Source: Alteribacillus sp. YIM 98480
Lineage (GTDB): Bacteria > Bacillota > Bacilli > Bacillales > Marinococcaceae
Length of the DNA: 64,000 bases
Assembly (NCBI RefSeq): GCF_009765375.1
Contig: NZ_VTOK01000020.1
Coordinates: 1 to 64,000, forward strand
Direction of reading: 5' to 3'
Numbering within the stretch: position 1 is the first letter of the stretch; every line of letters starts with the position of its first letter. The notes under the pieces are model-generated. The model saw only the letters and a program-made list of their open reading frames with translations, made no database searches and was not told the DNA's origin. The position numbers and the translations under genes are program-made. Below, in pieces: positions 10,710-20,171 of the stretch.

Positions 10710-10764
10710 GGAAATGCCTCTGTCGGGTGGTTTTTTACACCGGTTCACAGAGGCATTTCTTTTG
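10710..10764 (+). terminator. Terminator of yacL
   Basis: GAAATGCCTCTGT pairs with ACAGAGGCATTTC, followed by TTTT. The loop itself contains a smaller GGTG/CACC-type hairpin. Confidence 0.92.
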
Positions 10765-10808
10765 TGAAATCTCATCAACAATTGGTGAAAAGCTGTCGGG
10801 ATAAGTCA

Positions 10809-10838
10809 TTGCCTAGTATGATCTTTCAAGTGTATGAT
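10809..10838 (+). promoter_or_regulatory. sigma-A promoter of ispD
   Basis: TTGCCT (10809-10814), an 18-bp spacer and TATGAT (10833-10838). Confidence 0.6.
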
Positions 10839-10881
10839 AATAAGAGCCTGAAAAATGACTGAAATCACATGGAGAGGTAAT

Positions 10882-11571
10882 ATGAAATACGCTGTAGTTA
10901 TACCCGCAGCCGGACAAGGAAAACGAATGCAGGCAGGCTGTAATAAACAATTTTTAATGCTTGAAAAAAGACCTGTAATTATTCATACTGTTTCAATTTT
11001 TGATAATGACCCTTGGTGTGAGCGGATTATTATCGTAGCTAATAGCAATGAGATCAGTGCAATGGAACGTTTGATGAAGGATTGGAATATTAAAAAGGTA
11101 GATGCTATTGTAGCAGGCGGCCGTGAAAGGCAAGACAGTGTGTTTAAAGGTTTAAAACAGCTGAATTCCTCAAATTTGGTTCTCATTCATGACGGCGCTC
11201 GTCCCTTTATTACAAAAGAACAAATTCATTCTTTAGCTGAGAAAGCCAACACAGACGGAGCAGCTGTAATGGGTGTGAAAATGAAAGATACCGTAAAAAA
11301 AGTAAAAGATGGGCTTATTCTAGAAACGATCGAACGTTCTAGTGTATGGTCTGTGCAGACACCGCAAGCTTTTCAATTTCCTATTGTTTTTGATGCTTAC
11401 AAAAAGGCAGCAATCGATGGGTATGCCGGAACAGATGACACTAGTTTAGTAGAACGGTTAGGCTTTCCGATACATATGGTTGAAGGCAGCTACGATAATA
11501 TAAAATTAACCACACCAGAAGACATGACAGTAGCTCAAGCTATCTTAACTAAACGAAAGGAGGAGGCATAA
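10882..11571 (+). CDS. ispD: 2-C-methyl-D-erythritol 4-phosphate cytidylyltransferase
   Basis: IspD joins CTP and MEP to form CDP-ME in the non-mevalonate isoprenoid pathway. The N-terminal signature [12 protein letters not shown] is the nucleotide-binding loop. HDGARPF near residue 105 and the VQTPQAF segment near residue 150 are also conserved. Starting at 10882 gives 229 residues, the usual family length, with GGAGAGG just upstream. An in-frame ATG at 10855 has no ribosome-binding site. The stop lies 2 nt before the ispF start. Confidence 0.96.
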   Translation: MKYAVVIPAAGQGKRMQAGCNKQFLMLEKRPVIIHTVSIFDNDPWCERIIIVANSNEISAMERLMKDWNIKKVDAIVAGGRERQDSVFKGLKQLNSSNLVLIHDGARPFITKEQIHSLAEKANTDGAAVMGVKMKDTVKKVKDGLILETIERSSVWSVQTPQAFQFPIVFDAYKKAAIDGYAGTDDTSLVERLGFPIHMVEGSYDNIKLTTPEDMTVAQAILTKRKEEA

Positions 11572-11573
11572 AC

Positions 11574-12047
11574 GTGAGAATAGGACATGGTTTTGATGTA
11601 CATCAGCTTTCAGAGAACCGCCCGCTTATTATCGGCGGTGTAAACATTCCTCATAGCAAAGGTTTAATCGGTCATTCTGATGCAGATGTTTTACTACATG
11701 CAATATCAGATGCTTTGCTCGGTGCAGTAGGGGAAGGTGATATCGGCAAACATTTCCCTGATACAGACCCGGCCTTTAAAGATGCTGACTCCGCGCAGCT
11801 GATAAAACATGTTTATCAACTTGTTAAAGAAAAAGGCTATTACATAGGGAACGTAGATTGTACGATTATGGCAGAAAAACCAAAGATGGCTCCTCATATT
11901 AAAGAGATGCAGTCCACAATAGCAAGTATTTTTGAAACAGAACAAACGCATGTAAATATAAAAGCGACTACAACAGAGAAGCTGGGCTTCACAGGAAGAG
12001 AAGAAGGAATTGCCGCTCATGCTGTTGTATTACTGCAGCCATTATAG
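11574..12047 (+). CDS. ispF: 2-C-methyl-D-erythritol 2,4-cyclodiphosphate synthase
   Basis: IspF cyclises CDP-ME 2-phosphate to MEcPP with loss of CMP, later in the same pathway as IspD. The 157-residue protein shows the metal-binding GFDVHQL near the N-terminus, the signature [19 protein letters not shown] near residue 33, and [11 protein letters not shown] near the C-terminus. The start is GTG with AAGGAGGAGG just upstream, inside the end of ispD. The two genes are clearly co-translated. Confidence 0.97.
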   Translation: MRIGHGFDVHQLSENRPLIIGGVNIPHSKGLIGHSDADVLLHAISDALLGAVGEGDIGKHFPDTDPAFKDADSAQLIKHVYQLVKEKGYYIGNVDCTIMAEKPKMAPHIKEMQSTIASIFETEQTHVNIKATTTEKLGFTGREEGIAAHAVVLLQPL

Positions 12048-12170
12048 TAATTTTCTTCTTCTTTAATTGGTGGTAAAATAGGAAAAGTATTTATTCATAA
12101 CGTTAGGTATATCTAAAAAATAAAACAAACTAAATCTGATAAAATATTGAGAAATGGAAGGTGTAGAAAC

Positions 12171-13631
12171 ATGAGCAATGAAGTACGAGTGCGTTTTGCT
12201 CCTAGTCCAACTGGACATCTTCACATAGGAGGCGCACGTTCTGCTCTTTTTAATTATCTTTTTGCAAGAAGTCAAGGCGGAAAATTTATTATTAGAATTG
12301 AAGATACCGACCAAGCAAGAAATGTCGAGGACGCTACAGAAAAACTAATGAACAGTATGAAGTGGCTTGGTGTCGATTGGGATGAGAGTGTAGATATTGG
12401 CGGACCATATGGACCGTATCGTTCTATGGAACGTCTTGAAGTATACAAAGAATACATCCAGCAGCTCCTAGATGAAGGTAAAGCATACTATGACTATATG
12501 ACAGAAGAAGAATTAGAAAAAGAACGGGAAGAGCAGCTTGCACGAGGCGAAGCTCCAAAGTACAGTGGACGGGACCGTGACCTGACTGAGGAGCAGCGAA
12601 AAGCGTATGAAGCGAAAGGGATTAAGCCCGTTGTTCGTTTTCGTGTTCCGGAAAATCAACAAGTCCTCATCGAAGATGCTGTTCGTGGTGAAGTGACTTT
12701 TGAAACGGATGACATTGGAGATTTTGTTATTGCTCGTAAGGATGGTATTCCTACGTATAATTTTGCTGTGGTGGTAGACGATCATTTGATGAAAATTTCT
12801 CATGTTATTAGAGGAGAGGAGCACTTGTCTAATGCTCCGCGTCAGGCTCTTGTATTTGAAGCACTTGGCTGGGAGAAGCCGATGTTTGCCCATGCCTCGC
12901 TTATTTTAAATCCAGACCGCCAAAAAATGAGTAAGCGTGACGAGTCTATTATTCAATTTGTAGAACAGTATAAAGAGCTCGGTTATCTTCCAGAAGCAAT
13001 TGTTAACTTCCTTGCTTTATTAGGCTGGTCTCCAGTGGGCGAAGAAGAAATTTTTTCATTAGAAGAACTAGCATCTCAATTTAGTTTGGAACGTGTTTCT
13101 AAAGCTCCGGCCGTTTTTGATACCGATAAACTCGCATGGATGAATAATCAGTATGTGAAAGAAGCAGATGTTGAGCGGTTGACACAACTGGCTGTTCCAC
13201 ACCTTCAGAAAGATGGAAAACTTCCAACTGAACTGTCAGAAGAGCAGTACGAGTGGGCCAAAAAGCTGGTAGCATTATACCAGGAACAAATGCATTATGC
13301 TGCAGAGATAACAGACTTAACCGAGCTGTTCTTTAAAAAAGAAATAGCGTATAATGAAGAAGCGAAAGAAGTGCTTAACGGTGAACAAGTTCCACAAGTG
13401 TTAGAGCAATTTTCTAAAGAACTGGACGGCCTTGAGAACTTTGAGCCGGATGAGATTAAAGCTGCAACAAAAGCAACACAAAAAGAAACAGGGCAAAAAG
13501 GAAAAAAATTATTTATGCCAATCCGAGTAGCTGTTACAGGTCAAACGCATGGACCTGAACTTCCGCACGCTATTTCTTTATTAGGTAAAGATGTCGTACA
13601 AACACGGCTTCAACAAGCTGTTAAACAATAA
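12171..13631 (+). CDS. gltX: Glutamyl-tRNA synthetase
   Basis: GltX charges tRNA-Glu, and in most Bacillales also mischarges tRNA-Gln for GatCAB. The class I signatures are [15 protein letters not shown] near the N-terminus (HIGH motif) and DRQKMSKRD near residue 250 (KMSKS motif). The C-terminal helical anticodon-binding domain ends in [15 protein letters not shown], typical of the family. The ATG at 12171 gives 486 residues and follows GGAAGGTG. A TTG 24 nt upstream has no ribosome-binding site. The 123-nt gap from ispF contains no clear promoter. Confidence 0.97.
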   Translation: MSNEVRVRFAPSPTGHLHIGGARSALFNYLFARSQGGKFIIRIEDTDQARNVEDATEKLMNSMKWLGVDWDESVDIGGPYGPYRSMERLEVYKEYIQQLLDEGKAYYDYMTEEELEKEREEQLARGEAPKYSGRDRDLTEEQRKAYEAKGIKPVVRFRVPENQQVLIEDAVRGEVTFETDDIGDFVIARKDGIPTYNFAVVVDDHLMKISHVIRGEEHLSNAPRQALVFEALGWEKPMFAHASLILNPDRQKMSKRDESIIQFVEQYKELGYLPEAIVNFLALLGWSPVGEEEIFSLEELASQFSLERVSKAPAVFDTDKLAWMNNQYVKEADVERLTQLAVPHLQKDGKLPTELSEEQYEWAKKLVALYQEQMHYAAEITDLTELFFKKEIAYNEEAKEVLNGEQVPQVLEQFSKELDGLENFEPDEIKAATKATQKETGQKGKKLFMPIRVAVTGQTHGPELPHAISLLGKDVVQTRLQQAVKQ

Positions 13632-13654
13632 AAACAGATTAAATAAGAAAAAAG

Positions 13655-13905
13655 CATTGAAGGGAAAAAGTAGGAATGTCATTTTCTGTACAGAGAGAAT
13701 CACGGGTGCTGAAAGTGATTTCAGAAATCATTCTGAACATGCATCCCTGAGCCTTCTGTTGAATAAAGTAGGCAGAAGCGGCAGACATCCGTTACATGTT
13801 TAAGGGAAAGGCAGTACATGTTTCTTATCCGCTGCCTTTAAACAGAGTGGAACCGCGCCATAAAAGCGTCTCTGTGCAAAACAAGCACAGGGATGCTTTT
13901 TTAGT
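13655..13905 (+). promoter_or_regulatory. Cysteine T-box riboswitch
   Basis: The T-box core TGGAACCGCG lies at 13849-13858. It is followed by an intrinsic terminator in which AAGCGTCTCTGTGC pairs with GCACAGGGATGCTT and runs into TTTTTT. In the specifier loop context 'gaaca-TGC-a' the codon TGC (Cys) sits at 13740-13742. The TGGA bulge would pair with the TCCA end expected of tRNA-Cys. Uncharged tRNA-Cys should therefore stabilise the antiterminator and allow cysE-cysS transcription. The same arrangement precedes cysE in B. subtilis. The left end is estimated. Confidence 0.92.
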
Positions 13906-14011
13906 TATTGTAAGAAGTTGAAAAGCTTAAGGTTTTACACGGCTAATACAATTCGTAGTATCACTCAAAAACAGTCGCTTTTGGGAGGTTAGAGGAGAGG
14001 AGAGAAGTAGT

Positions 14012-14677
14012 ATGTTAAAGACATTTAAAAACGATATTGATGTTGTCTTTGACCAGGACCCGGCTGCAAGAAGCAGAATGGAAGTAGTATTGACCTATGC
14101 AGGTGTGCATGCCATTTGGTCACACCGAGTAGCTCATTGGCTTTGGAAGAAAAAAATGTATTTTTTAGGAAGGCTGCTTTCCCAAATAAGCCGTTTTTTT
14201 ACAGGAATTGAAATTCACCCGGGTGCTGTCATAGGCGAGCGTCTTTTTATTGACCACGGTATGGGAGTGGTAATTGGAGAGACCTGTGAAATAGGGGATA
14301 ACGTAACCATTTATCAAGGAGTAACACTTGGAGGTACAGGGAAAGAAAAAGGGAAACGCCACCCAACTATAGAAGACAATGTGCTTATAGCGACGGGAGC
14401 TAAAATTCTTGGATCAATGACAATTGGAAAATACTCGAGGATTGGGGCAGGCTCTGTCGTTTTAAATGAAGTTCCTCCCAATTCAACCGTAGTTGGTATT
14501 CCAGCAAAAGTAGTTGTCCAAGATGGTGTGAAGGTGAAAAAAGATGAGCTTGCCCATCATATACTTCCTGATCCGGTCGCCGATAAGTTTAAGGAACTTG
14601 AAAAAGAAATTTTAGAGCTCAAAAAAGAATTAGACGCATATAAAAATAACAAAACTGAGGGAAGGACCGATGAATAA
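14012..14677 (+). CDS. cysE: Serine O-acetyltransferase
   Basis: CysE acetylates serine with acetyl-CoA, the first step of cysteine synthesis. The 221-residue protein has the N-terminal helical domain and a left-handed beta-helix built of hexapeptide repeats (about residues 65-175), including the signature [18 protein letters not shown]. The C-terminal 35 residues are charged and helical. It lies behind the Cys T-box and shares TAATG with cysS, so cysteine supply and its charging to tRNA are controlled together. Confidence 0.97.
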   Translation: MLKTFKNDIDVVFDQDPAARSRMEVVLTYAGVHAIWSHRVAHWLWKKKMYFLGRLLSQISRFFTGIEIHPGAVIGERLFIDHGMGVVIGETCEIGDNVTIYQGVTLGGTGKEKGKRHPTIEDNVLIATGAKILGSMTIGKYSRIGAGSVVLNEVPPNSTVVGIPAKVVVQDGVKVKKDELAHHILPDPVADKFKELEKEILELKKELDAYKNNKTEGRTDE

Positions 14678-16074
14678 TGGCCATAAAATTATATAATACA
14701 TTGGCTAGAAAAAAAGAAGAACTGAAACCTCTTAAAGATGGAAAAGTGACCATGTATGTATGCGGGCCAACAGTGTATAACTATATACACATCGGGAATG
14801 CCCGCCCTGCTATTGTTTTTGACATGATCAGAAAATATTTAGAATACAGGGGCTATCAAGTGTACTTCATTTCTAACTTTACCGATGTGGACGATAAAAT
14901 CATTAATGCTGCAAAGGAATTAAAAGAAGAAGTTCCTGTATTAGCTGAACGTTTCATCGAAGCTTATTTCGAAGACACCGGTGCACTTGGAGTGAAAAAA
15001 GCTGATATGCATCCAAGAGTAACAGAAACAATGCCTGATATCATTTCCTTTATTAAAGCATTAATGGAAAAGGGCTTCGCTTATGAAGCAGAAGGCGATG
15101 TATATTTTGAAACAAAAGCTTTCAAAGAATACGGCAAGCTTTCTTCCCAATCGATTAATGATTTACAAATGGGAGCTCGAATTGAAATTGGCGAAAAGAA
15201 AAAGGATCCACTCGATTTTGTGCTTTGGAAGAAAGCAAAAGAAGGTGAAATTTCTTGGGATAGTCCATGGGGAAAAGGTAGACCAGGATGGCACATTGAA
15301 TGCTCTGCGATGGTGAAAAAATATCTTGGCGATACCATTGACATTCATGCAGGTGGACAGGATTTGGCTTTTCCTCATCATGAAAATGAGATTGCTCAAT
15401 CAGAAGCATTGAATAATAAGCAAATGGCTAAGTATTGGCTGCATAATGGATATATTCAAATAAATAACGAAAAAATGTCGAAATCACTTGGAAATTTTGT
15501 ATTAGTGCATGATATTATTCAAAAGCACCGCCCTGAGGTTATACGTTTTTTTATGTTGCAATCTCACTACCGCAGTCCGCTTAATTTCAGCGAAGAATTG
15601 TTAGAAAGCGCGAGAAGCAGTCTTGAGCGTATTCATACAACGACAAATAACTTGAAACACCGGTTCAATGAAAGTGCCGACTTTGGTGAAGAAAATGATT
15701 GGATCGACACGGTTCGTCAGTATAAAGAAGCGTTTATTAGGGAAATGGATGATGATTTTAACAGTGCAAATGGAATTAGTGTACTTTTTGATTTAGTAAA
15801 AGATGCTAATCGTTATCTTCAAGAAAACCATTCGTCCAAACAGGTGATGCAATCATTTTTGGATGTTATTCGTGAGATTGGCGTGGTTCTCGATATTCCA
15901 GTTGAAGCTGAAGAGGAAATATTGGATGAGGAAATCGAACGTTTGATTGAAGAAAGAATTCAAGCAAGAAAAGAAAGAAATTTTGCTCGAGCGGATGAAA
16001 TTAGAGACTCATTAAAAGAACAGGGCATTATTTTAGAAGATACTCCGCAAGGAACCCGATGGAAGAGAGAGTAG
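14677..16074 (+). CDS. cysS: Cysteinyl-tRNA synthetase
   Basis: CysS charges tRNA-Cys. The 465-residue class I enzyme shows the zinc cysteine in [10 protein letters not shown] near residue 28, the HIGH-like [12 protein letters not shown], a second zinc region with GWHIECSAM and [10 protein letters not shown], and [10 protein letters not shown] (KMSKS) near residue 265. The helical DALR-type domain follows. It is the second gene behind the Cys T-box. The next gene begins at or just after its end. Confidence 0.98.
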   Translation: MAIKLYNTLARKKEELKPLKDGKVTMYVCGPTVYNYIHIGNARPAIVFDMIRKYLEYRGYQVYFISNFTDVDDKIINAAKELKEEVPVLAERFIEAYFEDTGALGVKKADMHPRVTETMPDIISFIKALMEKGFAYEAEGDVYFETKAFKEYGKLSSQSINDLQMGARIEIGEKKKDPLDFVLWKKAKEGEISWDSPWGKGRPGWHIECSAMVKKYLGDTIDIHAGGQDLAFPHHENEIAQSEALNNKQMAKYWLHNGYIQINNEKMSKSLGNFVLVHDIIQKHRPEVIRFFMLQSHYRSPLNFSEELLESARSSLERIHTTTNNLKHRFNESADFGEENDWIDTVRQYKEAFIREMDDDFNSANGISVLFDLVKDANRYLQENHSSKQVMQSFLDVIREIGVVLDIPVEAEEEILDEEIERLIEERIQARKERNFARADEIRDSLKEQGIILEDTPQGTRWKRE

Positions 16075-16079
16075 ACAAT

Positions 16080-16502
16080 ATGATAGGAAAGTTAGAAGGA
16101 AATAAAGTGGACGCTAAACAATTAAATGCTCTGGCACTAGCTTATATGGGAGATACAGTTTATGACCTTTATATAAGGCATTACCTCATTGCGTCAGGTC
16201 GGGTGAGACCTCACCTATTGCATAGAACCTCCACATCTTTTGTGTCTGCTGCTGCTCAAGCAGCAGTTATGTTTGAATTTCTTGATAAACAACTCCTCAC
16301 AAAAGAGGAAGAATCTGTGGCTCGCCGAGGAAGAAATGCAAAATCAGGAACGGTACCTAAAAATACCGACCAAAACACTTATCGTTACAGTACTGCTTTT
16401 GAAGCTTTATTAGGTTATTTGTATTTTCTAGGTAGAGAAGAAAGAATAGAGCAGCTGGTCACATTTGCCATTGAAACAGTTGTAAGGAGTGAAAAGGAAT
16501 GA
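16080..16502 (+). CDS. mrnC: Mini-ribonuclease 3
   Basis: Mini-III is a homodimeric RNase III catalytic domain without a double-strand RNA-binding domain; in B. subtilis it matures 23S rRNA ends. The catalytic signature is [15 protein letters not shown], and EALLGYLYF near the end supplies the second acidic site. The start at 16080 gives 140 residues and puts KQLN at the usual distance from Met. An in-frame ATG at 16059, with AAGGAA before it and overlap with cysS, is a real alternative. The end overlaps rlmB by 4 nt (ATGA). Confidence 0.95.
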   Translation: MIGKLEGNKVDAKQLNALALAYMGDTVYDLYIRHYLIASGRVRPHLLHRTSTSFVSAAAQAAVMFEFLDKQLLTKEEESVARRGRNAKSGTVPKNTDQNTYRYSTAFEALLGYLYFLGREERIEQLVTFAIETVVRSEKE

Positions 16503-17248
16503 AAGAAGAGTGGATTTCTGGAAAAAATCCAGTGCTAGAAGCAATACGTTCTGAACGATCGATTAATAAAGTTTGGATAGCAGAAGGTGCTGGAAAAGGG
16601 CAAATGAAACAAATTTACCAGGCTGCTAAAGAAAATAATATCATTATTCAGCAAGCTCCGAGAAAGAAGTTAGATGAGCTTTCAGGTACTTCTCGCCACC
16701 AAGGTGTTGTTGCTTCAGTGGCGGCATATCGTTATGCAGAACTAGAGGATATACTCGAAAAAGCAGCTGATTTGCAAGAAGACCCTTTCTGTATTTTATT
16801 AGATGAAATAGCTGACCCTCATAACCTTGGCTCCATTTTAAGAACAGCAGATGCTGCAGGAGCTCATGGAGTTATCATTCCTAAAAGAAGATCTGTGGGC
16901 TTAACTCAGTCTGTTGCGAAATCTTCTACAGGCGCTATAGAACATGTACCTGTCGCTAGAGTTACCAACATGTCTCGGACAATGGATGAGCTAAAAAAAC
17001 GAGGGTTATGGCTTGCGGGTACTGATGCTTCAGGAACAGAAGATTTCAGAGAGTGGAATGCTGATATGCCGCTTGGGCTTGTTATTGGGAGTGAGGGAAA
17101 AGGGATGAGCCGTTTAGTAAAAGAAAAGTGTGATTTCCTATTAAAAATCCCGATGAAAGGACATGTTACCTCCTTGAATGCTTCTGTAGCTGCCAGTCTC
17201 CTAATGTATGAGGTATACAGGAAACGTCAGCCGGTAGGAAGAAAATAA
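16499..17248 (+). CDS. rlmB: 23S rRNA (guanosine-2'-O-)-methyltransferase RlmB
   Basis: This is a SpoU/TrmH-type enzyme that methylates the ribose of a conserved guanosine of 23S rRNA. The N-terminal 75 residues form an L30e-like RNA-binding domain. The SPOUT domain carries [16 protein letters not shown] near residue 107 (motif 1), [12 protein letters not shown] near residue 196 (motif 2) and [14 protein letters not shown] near residue 225 (motif 3). The 249-residue length is typical. It is coupled to mrnC by a 4-nt overlap, pairing two rRNA maturation enzymes. Confidence 0.96.
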   Translation: MKEEWISGKNPVLEAIRSERSINKVWIAEGAGKGQMKQIYQAAKENNIIIQQAPRKKLDELSGTSRHQGVVASVAAYRYAELEDILEKAADLQEDPFCILLDEIADPHNLGSILRTADAAGAHGVIIPKRRSVGLTQSVAKSSTGAIEHVPVARVTNMSRTMDELKKRGLWLAGTDASGTEDFREWNADMPLGLVIGSEGKGMSRLVKEKCDFLLKIPMKGHVTSLNASVAASLLMYEVYRKRQPVGRK

Positions 17249-17249
17249 A

Positions 17250-17762
17250 ATGAAAGATATACTGTTAGTAGATGGTTATAACATGATTGGGGATTGGCCG
17301 GAATTAAAAAAATTAAGAGATAAAAGTTTAGCAGAAGCTCGTGATCGCTTGGTTGAAAAGATGGCAGAGTATCAAGCCTTTAAAGGATGGGAAGTTAAAA
17401 TCATTTTTGATGCCCATATGGTTTCTGGTGTAGGGCGTAAGTATAACAATTACCTTGTAGATATCATTTATACTCGGGAAAAGGAGACGGCCGATGAAAG
17501 AATTGAAAAACTGGTCGGTGAATTAAAGAACATAGAAACGCGGGTGCACGTTGCAACGTCGGATTATGCTGAGCAATCAGTTACTTTTGGAAGCGGAGCG
17601 CTGCGTAAATCTGCCCGGGAACTTCGGGTAGAAATGGAAGTTGTCGAACAAAACATTTCACGCGAGGTAAAAGAGCAAAGTAAGCATGATAATTTGTCGA
17701 ATTTTCCGCTCACAGAGGAAATTGCTGAAATTTTTGACAAATGGCGTCGAGGCGACCGCTGA
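17250..17762 (+). CDS. rae1: Ribosome-dependent mRNA endonuclease Rae1 (YacP, NYN domain)
   Basis: The protein begins ILLVDGYNMIGDWPEL, the NYN/PIN-type nuclease opening with its catalytic Asp. A further conserved segment is VIFDAHMVSG-like (KIIFDAHMV, near residue 52), and the VATSDYAEQ segment near residue 98 supplies another acidic site. In B. subtilis, Rae1 cleaves certain mRNAs inside the ribosomal A site. Its 170 residues match the family. The start lies one base after the rlmB stop, so it belongs to the cysE-to-rae1 transcript. Confidence 0.92.
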   Translation: MKDILLVDGYNMIGDWPELKKLRDKSLAEARDRLVEKMAEYQAFKGWEVKIIFDAHMVSGVGRKYNNYLVDIIYTREKETADERIEKLVGELKNIETRVHVATSDYAEQSVTFGSGALRKSARELRVEMEVVEQNISREVKEQSKHDNLSNFPLTEEIAEIFDKWRRGDR

Positions 17763-17766
17763 GCTG

Positions 17767-17796
17767 TTGACGCTTGAATCAAAGGTGCTATATAAT
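17767..17796 (+). promoter_or_regulatory. sigma-A promoter of sigH
   Basis: TTGACG (17767-17772), an 18-bp spacer and TATAAT (17791-17796), a near-consensus promoter directly after rae1. Confidence 0.85.
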
Positions 17797-17838
17797 TAGG
17801 CTATATTCATACAATCAGTCGAGGGCGGAGGGATTGTA

Positions 17839-18489
17839 TTGGGTTTAGACCTCAAAGAAACGGAACACCAGTACTTTGATAAAGCAGAAGATGAAATATT
17901 AGTTGAAAAAGTGCGTTCAGGAGATAGTGCTGCATTAGAGTTCCTAATTAATAAGTACAAGAACTTTGTCCGGGCAAAAGCCAGGTCATATTTTCTTATT
18001 GGCGGTGACCATGAAGATATTGTACAAGAAGGCATGATTGGATTATATAAAGCAATTAGGGATTTTAATGGAGACAAGTTATCGTCTTTTAGAGCTTTTG
18101 CCGAACTGTGCATTACAAGACAAATTATTACAGCTATAAAAACGGCAACCAGGCAGAAGCATATGCCATTGAACTCATATGTTTCCCTGGACAAGCCTCT
18201 TTACGATGAAGAATCAGAGCGAACTTTATTGGATGTGCTTTGCGGTTCGAAGGTTAGTGATCCAGAAGAATTGATTATTAATCAAGAAGAATTTGATGAT
18301 ATAGAATTGAAAATTGGAGAAATACTCAGTGATCTTGAACAAAAAGTACTGAGGCTGTATTTGGACGGGAGGTCTTACCAGGAAATATCAGGTGAATTGA
18401 ACCGCCATGTCAAATCAATCGACAATGCGCTTCAGCGTGTGAAGCGAAAATTGGAGAGGTGCGTGGAAGTCAAGGGTATCAGTTCATAA
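17839..18489 (+). CDS. sigH: RNA polymerase sigma-H factor
   Basis: SigH directs genes for entry into sporulation and competence. The 216-residue protein has region 2 with FVRAKARSYFLIGG and EDIVQEGMIGLYKAI (core binding and -10 recognition). Region 4 near the C-terminus is a helix-turn-helix (LDGRSYQEISGELNRHVKSIDNALQRVKRKL is the span, about residues 173-203). The start is TTG, 6 nt after GGAGGG. In B. subtilis the gene is repressed by AbrB; no AbrB site can be read by eye. A terminator follows. Confidence 0.97.
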   Translation: MGLDLKETEHQYFDKAEDEILVEKVRSGDSAALEFLINKYKNFVRAKARSYFLIGGDHEDIVQEGMIGLYKAIRDFNGDKLSSFRAFAELCITRQIITAIKTATRQKHMPLNSYVSLDKPLYDEESERTLLDVLCGSKVSDPEELIINQEEFDDIELKIGEILSDLEQKVLRLYLDGRSYQEISGELNRHVKSIDNALQRVKRKLERCVEVKGISS

Positions 18490-18530
18490 TCAGGGGACCT
18501 TTTATTTTGGAACAATAAAGAAAGCGTTTT

Positions 18531-18558
18531 CAAGCATCCTGATTCGAGGATGCTTTTC
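18531..18558 (+). terminator. Terminator of sigH
   Basis: AAGCATCCT pairs with AGGATGCTT around a 6-nt loop, then TTCTG. The T-tract is short, so it may be leaky. Confidence 0.8.
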
Positions 18559-18571
18559 TGCTTGTTTTATT

Positions 18572-18634
18572 TATACTGATAGATAGCATAAAATTTTAGC
18601 ATTGCGTCGTTAAAATTTTAAGGGAATCAGTGTA
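18572..18634 (+). repeat. Short palindromic repeat, copy A
   Basis: The ends TATACTGAT and ATCAGTGTA are inverted, and AAAATTTTA pairs with TAAAATTTT inside. The left arm 'actgatagat-gcataaa-ttttagc' recurs at 36141-36215. Both copies follow an intrinsic terminator by a few bases. It is too short to code for anything and resembles a MITE or REP-type hairpin. Confidence 0.75.
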
Positions 18635-18874
18635 AAGGAAAGCGGCCACTGCAAAAATAGGGATCGCACGACATAGAAACCTCTATGCAAATCGATCAAT
18701 ACCCAACGCATTGGTCCGTAATAGTCCAATCAATTTGAAGGCCCTGTTTCAAGAGATAAAGCAGAACAAATATCCAGCCCGTACTGCAAAAGCAAGACTG
18801 ACCAACTTTTGGGAAAAATTTCCATTCCGAAACGTTTGACAGAGAGCCTTAATTAAACGGTGGTTTAGGCAAAA
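18635..18874. other. Gap between palindromic repeat and rpmG promoter
   Basis: About 240 bp without a coding frame, RNA fold or further repeat that I can recognise. Near its end (18836-18841) is a TTGACA without a matching -10 box. Confidence 0.5.
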
Positions 18875-18903
18875 TTGACAGGTTTTTTTCAATGTGATAA
18901 GGT
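18875..18903 (+). promoter_or_regulatory. Promoter of rpmG-secE-nusG
   Basis: Consensus TTGACA (18875-18880), a 17-bp spacer and TAAGGT (18898-18903). Confidence 0.65.
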
Positions 18904-18949
18904 AATTAAGCGTATGCAAAGGGAACCTGTCAAATACAGGAGGTGCTCA

Positions 18950-19099
18950 ATGCGGAATAAAGCAGTACTAGCATGTACGATTTGTTTATCAAGAAATTAC
19001 ACAAGTGAAAAGAATAAGCAAAAGCAACCCGACCGCATTGAGATGAAGAAGTTTTGCAAACACTGCAATGCGCATACCCTTCATCGTGAAACAAAATAG
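18950..19099 (+). CDS. rpmG: 50S ribosomal protein L33
   Basis: This 49-residue protein reads [17 protein letters not shown] at the start and has CTIC and CKHC, the zinc-ribbon pairs of the zinc-containing (C+) L33 type. L33 sits near the ribosomal E site. AGGAGGTG precedes the ATG at 18950. In B. subtilis an rpmG copy also precedes secE. Bacillus genomes usually hold further L33 paralogues without the cysteines, used under zinc limitation; none is in this window. Confidence 0.95.
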   Translation: MRNKAVLACTICLSRNYTSEKNKQKQPDRIEMKKFCKHCNAHTLHRETK

Positions 19100-19227
19100 C
19101 AGCGGTTATTTTTTTATTCCTAAAAAAGATAGTAAAAAACAACAGGTTTGTATTACTGGTATAGAGGAGAATCGTTTTTCTGCTGATCTTACATAAGTGG
19201 AATAGCGAACGGTTTGGAGGTGGCTGT

Positions 19228-19422
19228 ATGGCTGATGGAGCAAAAAATCCAGCAAGGTTTCTTCGCGACGTAGGAAGAGAAATGAAACGCGTCACGTGGC
19301 CAAATCGCAGGGAACTGACAAAATACACCGTCGTTGTAATTATAACGATTATATTTTTTGTTATATTTTTTGCTGCAGTAGATTCAGGATTGTCTGAGCT
19401 GGTGCGTTTGCTGCTGGATTAA
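19228..19422 (+). CDS. secE: Preprotein translocase subunit SecE
   Basis: SecE clamps SecY in the protein-export channel. The 64-residue protein has the cytoplasmic helix with the conserved REMKRVTWPNRRELTKYT segment and then a single transmembrane helix (about residues 34-54). That is the short Gram-positive form. GGAGGTG precedes the ATG. The order secE-nusG-rplK is highly conserved. Confidence 0.97.
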   Translation: MADGAKNPARFLRDVGREMKRVTWPNRRELTKYTVVVIITIIFFVIFFAAVDSGLSELVRLLLD

Positions 19423-19440
19423 AAATTTTGAACCTAAAGA

Positions 19441-19473
19441 GGAGGAGGGAAGGACGTAACCGTCCGGAAAATA
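19441..19473 (+). promoter_or_regulatory. nusG ribosome-binding region with a hairpin between SD and start
   Basis: A strong SD (GGAGGAGGGA, 19441-19450) lies 23 nt before the ATG, too far for normal use. Between them GGACG (19452-19456) and CGTCC (19461-19465) form a 5-bp stem with a 4-nt loop. When folded, it brings the SD to an effective 9 nt from the ATG. A translational role is inference. Confidence 0.55.
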
Positions 19474-20007
19474 ATGGAAAAGAACTGGTTTGTAGTTCAC
19501 ACATACTCCGGTTACGAAAACAAAGTAAAAACCAATTTGGAAAAACGTGTGGAATCAATGGAAATGACCGATAAAATATTTCGCGTCCTCGTTCCGGTAG
19601 AAGAAGAGACTGAAGTGAAAAACGGGAAAAGCAAGGCTGTGACCCGTAAGGTTTTCCCAGGTTACGTCATTGTGGAGATGGTGATGACCGATGATTCCTG
19701 GTACGTGGTTCGAAATACTCCTGGAGTAACCGGATTTGTTGGTTCGGCTGGAGCTGGCTCTAAACCGACACCTCTCTTGCCGGATGAGGTAGATAACATT
19801 TTACGTCAAATGGGTGAAAGCGAACCGAAAGCCGAAGTAGACTTCGCCTTGAAAGAATCGGTGAAAGTGAAAGAAGGACCATTTGCCGATTTCACAGGAA
19901 CAATTGAAGATATTAATACAGAAAAACAAAAGGTGAAAGTCCACGTAAATATGTTCGGGCGTGAAACACCGGTGGAGCTTGAGTTTAACCAAGTAGAAAA
20001 GATTTAA
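19474..20007 (+). CDS. nusG: Transcription termination/antitermination protein NusG
   Basis: NusG binds RNA polymerase and modulates pausing, termination and coupling to translation. The 177-residue protein has the NGN domain (WFVVHTYSGYENKVKTNLE at the start, FPGYVIVEM near residue 66) and a C-terminal KOW domain (about residues 125-177, VKVKEGPFADFTGTI). The length is normal for Bacillus. The start at 19474 agrees with homologues, though its SD lies unusually far away. Confidence 0.97.
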   Translation: MEKNWFVVHTYSGYENKVKTNLEKRVESMEMTDKIFRVLVPVEEETEVKNGKSKAVTRKVFPGYVIVEMVMTDDSWYVVRNTPGVTGFVGSAGAGSKPTPLLPDEVDNILRQMGESEPKAEVDFALKESVKVKEGPFADFTGTIEDINTEKQKVKVHVNMFGRETPVELEFNQVEKI

Positions 20008-20171
20008 ATAATCAGGTCTTGCAGATCTTTGTTTGAAGTGATAAGATTTTAATGTTTGGTATTAAAATTAACTGCAGAGGGGTTTGTAGGTATATTACAC
20101 TTTGCCCCTTTTTATGAGTGGGAGGACAATTTGTCCGACAAACCACATCACGGACTAAGGAGGTGTGTCGC

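Noticed and set aside
10855-10881. Longer N-terminus for ispD
   Set aside because: No ribosome-binding site before 10855, while 10882 gives the family length and has GGAGAGG.
13591-13803. Open frame after gltX
   Set aside because: It overlaps the end of gltX and the T-box leader; the structured RNA explains the sequence.
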